From positions 4,078,001 through 4,142,000 of the forward strand of contig WAID01000007.1 in NCBI GenBank assembly GCA_016584495.1: DNA of 64,000 bases, given 5' to 3'. The notes under the pieces were generated by a model. The model ran no database searches, was not told the DNA's origin, and worked only from the letters and a program-made list of their open reading frames with translations. Positions 12,084 to 21,872 of the stretch are shown here, piece by piece; the first letter of the stretch is position 1, and every line of letters begins with the position of its first letter. A program made the translations under genes and the position numbers. The DNA comes from Celoporthe dispersa (lineage: Eukaryota; Ascomycota; Sordariomycetes; Diaporthales; Cryphonectriaceae).

Positions 12084-13158
12084 CCTGTCTTGGTCGTGAG
12101 GACTGCAGAACGAGCTGTTGTGGTCTGGGGGTGGACTGATGTGTCCTCTCTCCCCTGTGTGGGCAGGAGGGCGTCGCTGGTAAGATCCTGCGCAGGTGAG
12201 GATGTCAGTCTAGTATGAGGAAGAACAAAAAGAAGACAACCACGGCGACGGCGACGGCGACGACATGGCTGAAGACGTCCCCTGTCGGTGAACCCCTCCT
12301 TCCTCTGCACACCTTACTGAGGTAGCACTGCTGTAGCTTGAGGAGGGGCACCCCCTGCTCGCTCCTCGAGACGATCCCTGCTAGGCCTGCCGAGCCGTCA
12401 CGGGGATATCCTGTCATGCAGTACAGTACGAAGAGAACCGTAGGTGAGAATCCAGGGCGCAGTATTGGCTCTGGTTCTCTTGGTCTCCATCGCAAATGCG
12501 AGAGTGTCCATCGTCTCTTGATGCTTATGTGCAGACAGAACAGCACAAGCCGAGATATGCATGCATGCACACTCAAGAGGGTGGATCATGATTATCGTAC
12601 ACAACGTTGATCAGCAAAATTGTACCAAGAAATACCATCAATATCACCCTCCCTCGGCCTCAACCTCGGCCTTGCTCGTCCATCTATTCCACAGACTTGC
12701 ACTTATCATCACCTCTACGAAAAGAAAAAGAATAAAACCCCCCTCGTGAGCATCTTGGACCTCCACGACTCTAACCCGGGTCTCGTATTGGTGTTTGAAC
12801 GTTTCGATGATCGCAATGGTTCCGAAGAAAGAAAAAGAAGAAGAAAAAATAGAGGCGCCCTTACGTCTTGGCTTTCCTTGGAACAGCCCCTCCCCCCTCC
12901 CCCCGCCAAACCAGCTGGAGAGGTTCCAACGTGGCTGTGTTTCTTACACAGTACATGCTGTCGGTGCCAACTCACCTGCCCCTGAACTGAGAACAGCATA
13001 CATAGAGTGAGTATTCTCCTATTCTGGGTCAACAACACCCTCCAAACGTCACCTGTGATAATTAACAGACTATTTAGGCTCTGCACTGTATAACCTCTTT
13101 GACCAACCTGTTCAAGGACGACTCGTCCTCATCACGCTTCCAGACGCCCACCGTCGCC
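12084..13158. other. Divergent intergenic region, CDC43 / PLC-like gene
   Basis: No supported gene. The two flanking genes diverge, so both promoters should lie here. CT-rich and A-rich stretches occur at 12640-12850. A possible GTGAGT donor near 13009 and a TTTAG near 13078 could mark a 5' UTR intron of the PLC-like gene; this is not provable from sequence alone. Confidence 0.5.
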
Positions 13159-14676
13159 ATGCCCAGCAAAGGAGTCCAGGCGTACACTTATATCGCGGCC
13201 CCAGGCTGTTCCGTCGAGCTGTCGGTGCCGGGCCAGACGGTGGTCCGCAACGAGCTCCGCCAGTTCTGGAACGGCGACCTCGAGGTCGAGTCCAGCAAGA
13301 TCCACGGCCTGTTCAACGAGAAGGGCAAGTTCACGTTCAAGGTCCTCCACGGCGGCAAGGTCATCACGGAGCAGTGGATCGATGTCAACGCCCTCACGGG
13401 CAACGCCTCGGGCGGGACCCTGGACGCCATCGCCAAGACGCAGTCCATCCTGCACAGGAACCCAGACATCATCGTCTCGTACGGCTTCTACGAGTCGGGC
13501 CAGGGCCATGGCCTCCTCCCTGGCCGCCACCAGTGCTACATAACCGTCACGCCCGACTACTCGGGCTGGATGGGCAGCGCCGCGCCGCCAGGATCGCCGC
13601 AGAAGGACAAGCCCTTCCGGCGCTTTGTCCTGCCCGCCGCGCACGACGTCGGCATGAACAGCATGCAGAACTGCGACGCCATCATCAAGCATGCCGGGGG
13701 CGCCGTCGTGCGCACCCTGCTCGCCAACGACAAGACGTACGCCCGCGTCTTGTCTGAGGTCGCCGATAAGGTCTCTGGTCCTGCCGTCGCGGCCCTGGCC
13801 CCTGACATCGTGTTCAGCATCGCCATCACGCAGAAGGACCCGCTGCGGTCCATGCTGGCGCTGGGTGCGAGGTATTTCGAGTTCAGGCCTGCGTTCATGC
13901 ACAACGAGGTCAGGGAAGTACCTGCCGGACAAGCTCTACTTCCAGCACAGCGCCATCCCTGGCATGGCGTATGATGACTTTCTGAACGGCGTCGTGCAGT
14001 TCCTCATGGATAAGCCCACAGAGATTGTTGTGGTCCAGCTGCGCTGGGATGGTATGTGCTCTTCCCGAAAGGGGGAGGCGTCTCGGGGATAGAACCTGCT
14101 GCCGACCGGCTGACACTATCATGATACATAGGCGTCCCTGCTGCCTGTGAGCACCCCTCGGAGCAACAGCTCAGAGACTGCCTCCAGGCCGCCCTCCGCC
14201 GCGGGGACGGCAACCCGCACAGGATCACCACGGGCAACCTGGACGACCTCAGGAACAGGACCATCGGCGACCTGCGCCACGACGGCAAGCGGCTGATCAT
14301 GCTCAACAGCATCGACTCCATCTCCACCTATACGGACGCCGGCAACGCCACCGTCAACGGCGACAGCATCGTGGCCGGCTTCGGGCAGATCCTGCACCCG
14401 GACTGCTGCGGCGGGCGCGGTTTTATTAACATCCAGTGCCAGGCCACGGCGTCGAATATTCCCAAGGCGGTGGCGTATAGCGTCCTCGAGGCTGGGTCCA
14501 CGAGCAGCTGTCTGCTGGCCACGAAGCCCACCTGTGATTCCAAGACGCTGCCGTGGGTGAGGGACAATGCGCTGCGGGCCTGTGGCCATAATGACCTTGT
14601 GGTTGTCATGAATGATTTCATTGATGGGGCCACTGCTGACGTGGCGGTAGAGCTGAGCCGCCAGAGGCTGGGGTGA
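13159..14676 (+). CDS. PLC-like phosphodiesterase, one-base frame break
   Basis: TIM-barrel phosphodiesterase of the PI-PLC X-domain type. Motifs: FRRFVLPAAHDVGMNSM (first catalytic His), ARYFEFRPAF (barrel Glu/Arg), LYFQHSAIPGM (second His) and PTEIVVVQLRWDG. An N-terminal beta-rich domain of about 150 residues (AYTYIAAPGCSVELSVPG) precedes the barrel. No signal peptide is obvious, so a cytosolic product is likely. ATG 13159 has a good context (GCCATGC). Exon 1 ends at 14051 (donor GTATGT) and exon 2 is 14132-14676 (acceptor TAG). Inside exon 1 the frame breaks at GGG 13913-13915: up to there it reads HNEV-R, afterwards the coding frame is KYLPDKLYFQHS. Removing one G joins them and gives 1,437 nt (478 aa). 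Substrate is unknown; fungal relatives are mostly uncharacterised. Confidence 0.8.
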
Positions 14677-15479
14677 TCCAGATGAAGGTGTCCAGGCAGG
14701 GCTGGAAGATGATTTTACTGTTCAGAGTGCCTGTCTGCCATGGATTTGATTGTCTGGCTGTGGGAACAGGCAATCATGATGGACATCTGGGAGAAGAACA
14801 TGACAACCTCCTGCAACAATCAGCCACAGTCAAGCGAGAATCTACAAGACGAGACAATGGATTATGAATGCAAAAATGTATGGATTCTGGCATGGGAGAG
14901 TGTAGATCTTTGGTATACAAAAGTAAAGCGACTGCCTTCTGTCGATATCTTCTTCCGCCCCTAAACAGTCAATCACTGTCTGTTTCCACACGTGAAGGAT
15001 CTTGTCAGGAATTACTCGAAAGTTCCTTCACAACACTTTACAATATTTCTATCAACCACAGAGAATGTTCGACATGAATCCACAACACACAGTCACCTTG
15101 TTGAATTCTTTTACTTCAAAAATAATAGTAACATATGCTTGTCACAATATCATCTTGAATAGTCCTATTGTATCGAGTAATTAATCTCACATTTTACCTT
15201 CTCTTCTTTCTCCTTCACTTGAGCTATCAAACTACAATAGCATCACAACAATAAATTTAGCCACGCTTGGCCAGTCACGACTCAAATGTGAGCCACATTC
15301 AAAAGACCAGTCACTGCCGCCTTCACTACCGCCGACTCCACCCCCTAATACAGTCATAAACAACGCTATCACCACAGCTACAGAGCCAAGAAGATACATA
15401 ATCCTCTCTACTTGTCTTCCACTCTCCCAACCTGTCTGTCTCTCTCAACACTGCCTATCTGTCCTGCATACAGACAGCC
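14677..15479. other. Intergenic region
   Basis: No gene seen. The stretch from about 15000 to 15260 is AT-rich compared with the surroundings and includes AATAAA at about 15249. A CT-rich leader precedes the ATG at 15480. Confidence 0.55.
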
Positions 15480-16228
15480 ATGGCACCCCAGCCCGTCACC
15501 ACCCGGTCCGGCCGGGACTATTCCACCTACAACAACGCCCTGGAGTACCTCCAGGACGTCAACGAGCTGCCCAAGTTCTACAAAGACCTCCTACACAACG
15601 ACTGGGAGCGCAACGTGCGCGTCAGTAACGCCCTGCAGGAGGCCCGGGTCTGCCGCCCACTGCACTGGGGCACCAAGGTCGACCCTACAGAGCCCGCCAT
15701 CAACCGTGGGTTCACCAGTCTGAAGGCAAGCGAGAGAATAACCCTGACCCAAACACGACCGCCTTCCTCCTTTTTTCTTCTTCTTCTTTTTTCCTTCCCA
15801 TCGTCGTCCTCCCATCATTAGACGCTGTTGAACAATCTGCTAACATCTTCCTCCCACTGCTACCAGTTCACGACCAACATCCTGGCTCTCTTCGTCTACG
15901 TGACCGGCAACGCGCACAACAATGGGCGCGACTGCAAGTCGGCCCGTTGCGCTGGCATCTTTGCCACCTGCGTGACCCCCAAGGTCGCCCACCAGGCCGA
16001 CCTCCCGGGCACCATGCGTAAGTCTCCCCCCTCCCTCCCCCTTTCCTCTCCTCTGTGGTCTACTCTCCAGAATCGCTCGAGGAGAATGTTATTTTCTTAG
16101 ACGGGGTGTTTGTTGTGGCTCGGCTGGCTAACCATGCATCTCGCACTCCTTGAACAGGCGCCTCCTGTGCGGCGTGCATGTACAATGCCAACAATACCCG
16201 CTGCGGCTTCAAGCAGGACCAAGACTAG
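15480..16228 (+). CDS. Small Cys-rich protein with a DUF3716-like C-terminus
   Basis: Three exons: 15480-15725, 15867-16017, 16158-16228 (155 aa). The first intron uses a GC donor (AAG|GCAAGC) and ends CCAG at 15866; the second is GTAAGT to ACAG. All joins keep frame. The N-terminal half is mixed-charge (YLQDVNELPKFYKDLLHNDW). The C-terminal half has paired cysteines: DCKSARCAGIFATC then SCAACMYNANNTRCGF. This spacing resembles DUF3716, a fungal Cys-rich module of unknown function. It could bind zinc. No signal peptide, so it is probably intracellular. ATG 15480 (AGCCATGG) follows a CT-rich leader. Family assignment is from memory; the gene model itself is well supported. Confidence 0.7.
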
Positions 16229-16928
16229 GGGTGGAAAGGAGACACCCGAGCCCCTCTGACTACGGTATCATGGGCCAGCAGGAATGGGACGGTCTGGTTG
16301 GTAGGAGGCAAGCTTTTCCCGTCTGCGAGAGGTGATCGCTCGTCCGACAAGGCCCACATAGAGGGAAGGTGATAAAATACAGAACAAAAGTTATGACAAG
16401 GAAAAGGCTTCATGCTATTTACTAATACTATGCATCCCATGGGATGAGAGTGAGTTCCCGTTGGTGATTGTCAAATATTTTGAGAGGCACCATCGACATC
16501 GTCCGACTTTTACTCCGTAGTGAGAATTGACATCAGCTTTAGATTGCCTGCACATCTCTTGTCACTTTTTAGAGTTTCTGTGTGTCAAAATCTTTGTCAA
16601 CTCACCATCTCCGTCGACTGGCCTTCTATGTTCTCGGTAGCAGAGACTATTGAAAGAGATAACAGGGACATCGTCAGAAAGGCTTGGCTGTTCTAGCGAC
16701 AACATGGGATCGAAAAACGTTTGCAAGTGCTCCTTCACAATGGAACAACATGGTGTTGAAGGTGAAAAGGATCGGTAGAGGCTACGGAAAAGTAACTAGA
16801 TTGAGGAAATGCTGCAGAAACTCCATTCATTACTTAATTAAGAAGCCCTGACAAATCCCTTGGTGTTTATCTGGTTTCCCCGCCCTTTTCCCACATATAA
16901 GCCCATTCCTCACACAACCTTTCCGTCC
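16229..16928. other. Intergenic, with possible end of a retroelement
   Basis: No gene. It contains one copy (16787-16820) of a 34-bp imperfect direct repeat. A purine-rich stretch beside the RNase H stop (about 16915-16935 read on the minus strand) followed by TG could be a polypurine tract and LTR edge. Confidence 0.45.
16787..16820. repeat. 34-bp imperfect direct repeat, copy A
   Basis: Begins GAAAAGTAACTAGATTGAGG and ends in GAAA. It matches 28 of 34 bases of 17420-17453 in the same orientation. The two copies flank the copia RNase H relic. Confidence 0.7.
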
Positions 16929-17411
16929 TCACTCGTAGGTTGAGCAAGGAACGGGCCCTAGAGCTTGGACGAATTTGGTGTGCCTATGGGGGTCCAAGGG
17001 CTTCGCCAGGCCGTCAGCAGCCATATCCTCGGTGTCAATGTGGCTGATGGCAAAGTCGCCTTTGCTGGTACGTTCGACAATCCATTTGTATCGAATATCG
17101 ATGTGCCGAGTGCGTGCCACATTGTTTTTGTTCAATACGTTGTGCCTGGCATTCAGGCTATCCGTAAACAGAAGCAATAGCTTCTCAACTTCGAGGCCGA
17201 ACTCCTTGACGAACGTCCAGACCCATACCAGGGCCTGGCCGGCTGGAGTAAGGTCGATGAACTCTGCTTCCGTGGTTGATAGGATAACTAAGGTCTGTAC
17301 CTTGGACTTCCACAGAATGGGGGCACCAGCCACAAAGACAATGTGGCCAGCCGAGGGGCCTGAATTGCCCTTCGCGACCTTTCCCACCGCGTATATAGTA
17401 TCCAGGCCCAC
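16929..17411 (-). mobile_element. Ty1/copia retrotransposon relic (RNase H C-terminus)
   Basis: A 160-residue open frame matches the RNase H end of a copia polyprotein. Motifs: AGHIVFVAGAPILWKSKVQ, LSTTEAEFIDLTPAGQA (catalytic TEAE), FTDSLNARH (DS), RTRHIDIRYKWIVE and DMAADGLAKPLDPHRH. Reverse transcriptase, integrase, protease and Gag are absent upstream, where only about 440 bp separates it from the HET gene. No initiator Met is expected because it was part of a polyprotein. It is a truncated, non-autonomous relic. Confidence 0.85.
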
Positions 17412-17852
17412 AACACATAGAAAAGGAACTAAATTGAGGGAACGCTGTCGAAAGAAAGAAGGAAAGAAAGAACGAACGAACGGCCAGAAAGGCTGAGGCT
17501 ATCTAGGGCGCTGGCTGAACTGGTAAGTGGAGTCTCTGGCCCTCACACAGACCTGGCATTAGTTTCTCTGAATGTATGCTCGAAGTGAACGTGGAGCCCA
17601 ACTAAAGATTTATGATTGTTTACAGAATAACCAGTCACTCACTCCGCCTGACATATAAACAAAGCTCGCAAGTCGAGGATCTCTCCTTGATCAGTTCATT
17701 TGATATCCACCATGCACTCTCCCACCTCTGTTTATACCAACTCCATCTTTCTTGCGGCAACCTTGATCATGTAGCATGACCTCGTGACTGAATGCCCAAT
17801 GCGCTCATATCTTCCTGCGCCGATCTCCTTGAGAACCAGACAGAACAGGCTG
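17412..17852. other. Intergenic between copia relic and HET gene
   Basis: Holds copy B of the 34-bp repeat and a GAAA/GAAC tetranucleotide-like tract (17446-17482). Otherwise unremarkable. Confidence 0.55.
17420..17453. repeat. 34-bp imperfect direct repeat, copy B
   Basis: Begins GAAAAGGAACTAAATTGAGG. Direct repeat of 16787-16820 (28/34), 633 bp away start to start, immediately followed by a GAAA/GAAC-rich microsatellite. Confidence 0.7.
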
Positions 17853-20051
17853 TCACCAGAGCCATGCAGGTATCGCCTCGCCAGGGGCAGCAGATACACA
17901 CCCTCCCCCCTCAACCTTCTGGTCTGAGGTGTCTGGAGACACCATGGTAATCACCCTCGCCACCTCTCCCTGCCTGTTCTTTCCGGCAATGTGCATCCAC
18001 ACAAGCTCTCTCGTCCTCCCATCATCCCCACTTCCGCTCTGTGCCTTTTCCTCCGGCATCTCCTCGATCTCCTCCTCACCCAGCGTGAGCATATCCAGGC
18101 TCACATCCGGCGCCTGTGCCACATACGCAAACCCCCTCAGCGGCCGACCCAAGAGCACGAGCCTCGCCTCGGCCAGATTCCCAAAGCGGTTCGCCCCCGC
18201 GCACCGCCACTGAACATCGAGAATCTCCACAGCAGCCTCGCTCCCGTCCCGCCGTCGGCGAGAAAGTCGTTGGATATCTGCAGGGGGAAGCACGCGCCTG
18301 GCGTCTCGGAACGTCGACCGCGGCAGCAGCTCGCAGCTGGCCCACGACCAGGTCGGCGCCCGGTACGTCGTCTGCCGCACCGTCGCCTCGATTCCGCGGA
18401 GAGGGTCGTCGGGTCGCCACTGGAGACACTCGAGGAGGCTGTGTCGCCAGATGCCGCCGATGTAGTCGCCGCCAAGGGTGTGGGCGAGGCGCGCTGCGAG
18501 GCCTGAGATGGCGTCCAGGCGGTCTAGTTCGAAGGTGAGCTGGCGGAGGGAGTATTCGTTCAGGATGCGGTACCAGAGGATTAGGATCTGTCTTTGGGTT
18601 CCTGTGTTTGTGTGTGTCAGTTGGGCTTTTTCTTCTTTATAGTACACACTAAAAGAAGTCTCTGTTAATTGTAGACAAATAGACAGACCTGTTTCTGTAC
18701 TTATACTTGGGCTCGTAGGACTCATAGACCTCACGATGCCTCCAATAATACTGAGCGTGCAGTCCCTATCCAGCTCGGTGCCCAGCCCTCCCTCGACAGT
18801 AAGCCGGTTCGACGACGCATCCAGCCTGATGCCCTGCGGGCAACTCTCAGACGCACTCATCTCACCACACTCAAACGAGAGCCAGTACGCATCAAAGAAC
18901 AGCGTCCGCCTCGGGAAGATCCTCTCTTGCAGGATCCAGCCGCGGTAGTCCAGGTGCGACTTGTTCGTCCTCAGCACAGGTGCCAGCTCGAGGACGACCT
19001 CCTTCCGCTTCCCAGCTGGCAGACAGAGCGCCGCCTTGATCGTGAAGGGCCTGGTGGACGCGCCGTCTCTGTCGGACCAGAGCCCTCCCAGGGTTTCTGT
19101 CGAGGCTGAGAGGTTCAGCTCGGCGTTCTGGTAGTAGTCGGCCATCTTGGGGATCTCGGCGGCCTTGTCGGTGGCTGAGTCTTGGATGATGCAGAGGGAG
19201 TCGATCCAGATGTAGCGCAGGCCTAGCTTTCGGACAGTGATGCATGCTTCTGCAAAGGTCCTCGGTAGCAGGTTGATCTGTATGCCCTTGGTTAGGTGCT
19301 CGTCCATGTTGGACGTGTCTGTGAAGTAAGTGTAGCTTGGGTTCCATCGGTGACTCAGTGTGGCATATTCGACTGTCCCAGTGGTGTCGGACAGGGTGAC
19401 GATGCCGTTGGACCTGTCGACAGCCTGAGAGACGTCGAGCAGTCTTGTTGGTGTACAGCCGGCCTCGGTTGATCTCTTGCCACAATTTGTATGCTTTTTC
19501 CTGCAGGTCTCGATCCACTCCCTGGCGACGGCCATCGAGGCAGCACTTCCTGTCGACTTGTCGAGCAGGCTTGGGGCGGGTGCAACAGTCTGAGGTGTTG
19601 TTATTGCTGGCGTGCTGGACCCGAGAGATTCCTCAGTATACCAAGCAGACCTAGAGATCACCTCAGGGTTCCTGATACGAATATCTTCTGAGCCCAGTGG
19701 GTGTGTGAAGCTGACATCTTTCGGTGCGTCCTCTGTGTGAGACTCGTCCTCGAGGAACTCCCAGTCATCTGAGCCTTCGCCATCTCCGTCCTCCCTGTAA
19801 TACAGCCAGAGGGATATACCAGGAAACCTCCCCACAAGACTGCTGGTCTGCCGCTTCACTGGAGCAAATCTCTTTCGGTTCTCCAGCATGCCGTGGAGGA
19901 CGGTGCACAGGTGACAGTTGCCCTTGTCGACGCATCGTTGCAAGGACGCTTCATCGGGATGAATTTTGGCCTGGAACTCTGCTGGGCTGTGACCTCCCAG
20001 AGCCGCTTCAAAAACAACAGTCTGGCACTGGTGACAATCAGTATGAGACAT
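17853..20051 (-). CDS. HET-domain (heterokaryon incompatibility) protein
   Basis: HET domains trigger cell death when genetically different hyphae fuse. Signature blocks are in order: VEYATLSHRWNPS (HET block 1), FAEACITVRKLGLRYIWIDS with LCIIQDS (block 2), RGWILQERIFPRRTLFFD (block 3), then ISGLAARLAHTLGGDYIGGI and APTWSWASCE. The N-terminus has Cys pairs (DCHQCQ, GNCHLC) common in this class. The frame is 732 codons, ATG at 20051. An 87-nt in-frame segment at 18688-18602 (GTCTGT donor, CTGAC branch, ACAG acceptor) translates to a poor, Thr-rich insert in an otherwise conserved region and is probably an intron, leaving 703 aa. The C-terminal third is variable, as usual. Its neighbours are a copia relic and a broken NLR gene. 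Confidence 0.88.
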   Translation of the reverse strand: MSHTDCHQCQTVVFEAALGGHSPAEFQAKIHPDEASLQRCVDKGNCHLCTVLHGMLENRKRFAPVKRQTSSLVGRFPGISLWLYYREDGDGEGSDDWEFLEDESHTEDAPKDVSFTHPLGSEDIRIRNPEVISRSAWYTEESLGSSTPAITTPQTVAPAPSLLDKSTGSAASMAVAREWIETCRKKHTNCGKRSTEAGCTPTRLLDVSQAVDRSNGIVTLSDTTGTVEYATLSHRWNPSYTYFTDTSNMDEHLTKGIQINLLPRTFAEACITVRKLGLRYIWIDSLCIIQDSATDKAAEIPKMADYYQNAELNLSASTETLGGLWSDRDGASTRPFTIKAALCLPAGKRKEVVLELAPVLRTNKSHLDYRGWILQERIFPRRTLFFDAYWLSFECGEMSASESCPQGIRLDASSNRLTVEGGLGTELDRDCTLSIIGGIVRSMSPTSPSISTETGLSICLQLTETSFSVYYKEEKAQLTHTNTGTQRQILILWYRILNEYSLRQLTFELDRLDAISGLAARLAHTLGGDYIGGIWRHSLLECLQWRPDDPLRGIEATVRQTTYRAPTWSWASCELLPRSTFRDARRVLPPADIQRLSRRRRDGSEAAVEILDVQWRCAGANRFGNLAEARLVLLGRPLRGFAYVAQAPDVSLDMLTLGEEEIEEMPEEKAQSGSGDDGRTRELVWMHIAGKNRQGEVARVITMVSPDTSDQKVEGGGCVSAAPGEAIPAWLW

Positions 20052-20204
20052 CAGTCGAGAAGGGCTGGGGGATGGCTGCCAAGCGCAGAGAGGTATTGAT
20101 GAAGATGTCGATCTTGTCTACGAAACACGAACACGCTTGTCTCATGGTTTTAGCTCTACGTACCTGACTAGAAGAGGGCTGCGCCACTGACCCGCAGCGA
20201 AAGC

Positions 20205-21446
20205 TCAACCAGCTGCTTCCTCAGCGCCGTCAGCCTTCGCTCTCCAGTCCGAGAGGAGCTTTGCCAGTTCCTGGTTTCCATATTCGACGGCCAAGTCCAA
20301 TGCCGTAGATCCGCAAATGTCTTTGGCGTATACGTCAACGTTCGCGCTCAACAATAACCCAATCAATTCTATATTCGGAGGCCTGACCATGACCGCCAAA
20401 TGCAGCAGCGTCCGTCGGTCTGTCGTCACAGCCCTTGGGTCTGCGTCCTTTGCAAGCAGAATCACGGCCAGCTTCGTGAAGATGCCCTGTTTCTTGTGGA
20501 TAATTCCATCCATGCCTCGGTTCCCTCAATTTCCAGACTGGCGCCCGAGGAGAGATTTGATAGGAAGTCTCCTAGGAACAGTTGTCCGAACTGCTCAACC
20601 TCCAGTTCTGAGGGCTCGGGGTCTCTCATCGCGACGAGATGCAGCGGTGTTCTTCCGTCCGGTCTCGAAAAGCTTCCGTACCGCCTCAGGACGGCTCTTA
20701 CTGACGGCCAGAGCCAATACGGTGTAGCCGTCCTGGTCCAGGGCGTCTAAGTCGACTTGCATCTGGATCAGCTTTTCTAGAACTCTGGTCGATCCGTTTT
20801 CCGCCGCGATTTGTATTGCTAAATACGAGGCCGGTGCGTCTTGTCGGATGCCAGGGTTTGCTCCCTTCTCCAGAAGCAACAGACCAGCCTCTTCGTGTCC
20901 ATGCCACAGAGCCTCGTGTAGTGCAGTAAAGCTGCTGATTTGTCGGTCGATCGCAGCCCCCTTGTCCAGGAGAAGTGAAATCAATTCTTGGTTTCCGATA
21001 CCTGCTACACGTCCAGTTCTGCTTCCTCGATTGCATAAAAAAAAAAGGAAAGGATAGGCGGCAAAGGCCTGTTCTGGCAGCCAAATCTTTCTTAGGAACG
21101 TGTATTCCTTGGACTCATCCATGCCGAGATACCTACAGCAAGTGTCGATTATATTCACACTTGCTTCGTGAAGGTCAACATGGTATCGGTCCTGGGTGGC
21201 ATTATGCTGGTTCAGAGAGGCCTTTGGGATCTCGAGCAGATAGTATTTTGCAGATTGATGAACGAGGTTGACAGTGCGGGTTTCCGAATCCTGGTACAGG
21301 AAGGACCCGCATGCCTTGAAGATGTCCAGTAACTCTTCGATATCGTCCTGTGAAGGAACTACGAGGGCTGGAGGGTGAGTGAAGTGCCACTTTCTACAGC
21401 AGAATATAATGACCGGGAGCATGCATTCCGTGACGCTGGTCTTCAT
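20205..21446 (-). pseudogene. Broken NLR-type gene: STAND C-terminal segment plus ankyrin repeats
   Basis: The 5' part (21446-20595) carries a segment typical of the region after NACHT in fungal NLRs (IEELLDIFKACGSFLYQDSE, NLVHQSAKYYLLEI), followed by ankyrin units (NQELISLLLDKGAAIDRQ, TALHEALWHGHEEAGLLLLE, LAIQIAAENGSTRVLEKLIQ, DQDGYTVLALAVSKSRPEAV). The frame then breaks. Ankyrin coding resumes in the +1 frame (DGRTPLHLVAMRDPEPSELE) and, near 20513, in a third frame (RRTLLHLAVMVRPPNIELIG, AKDICGSTALDLAVEYGNQE) ending at 20205. At least two shifts are needed near 20655-20668 and 20505-20520, and no N-terminal effector or NACHT nucleotide-binding domain is visible upstream. Most likely a decayed NLR; indel errors or unseen introns could account for part of it. 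Confidence 0.7.
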
Positions 21447-21872
21447 GAGGTCTATTCCCGTCGTAGCGCGCCTTGGACGGGTGTCTGATTTTCATCTGTG
21501 ATAGAAGGATAGTCTTGAACAATGCCTTTTGTATGCTGATACTCATCGTGAAGCTCTGGTAGGGATTCTTGCACACGTGTAATTTCCCAACCTCGTATCC
21601 AATTGCTTCTGAAAGGTGGTGAGATGATCCCTTCTTTTTCTTCTTCATCTTCGTCATCACCATCCTCATCCTTATCATCGTCATCATGCAGATCCTACAA
21701 CACGGTAGAAAGGGTATCAAAAAGCGAATAGAGAATGCGAGTCGTGTAAGAGAAAAAGGGAGTTAGTTTCTCAAGTGCCCCAGGCCTGCATCGAATACAT
21801 CGCTCCCGTCCCTACCGTCCTCAAGCTTTCTGGGGGATTCCACAGGCTGGGCTTCTCGGTGCAGTAAGGACT
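21447..21872. other. Gap upstream of the NLR relic
   Basis: No supported gene. On the minus strand from about 21610 a fragment reads WIRGWEITRVQESLPELHDE after a TTTCAG acceptor-like site. It may be an exon remnant of the NLR gene, but its frame closes before 21446. Confidence 0.35.

Noticed and set aside
12205..12576. Upstream first exon of CDC43 spliced to about 12188
   Set aside because: It would add a long basic non-conserved N-terminus; the ATG at 12083 with a one-base correction is simpler. Kept as an alternative only.
16929..17411. Functional retrotransposon
   Set aside because: Only the RNase H end remains; reverse transcriptase, integrase and Gag are absent and no paired LTRs could be shown.
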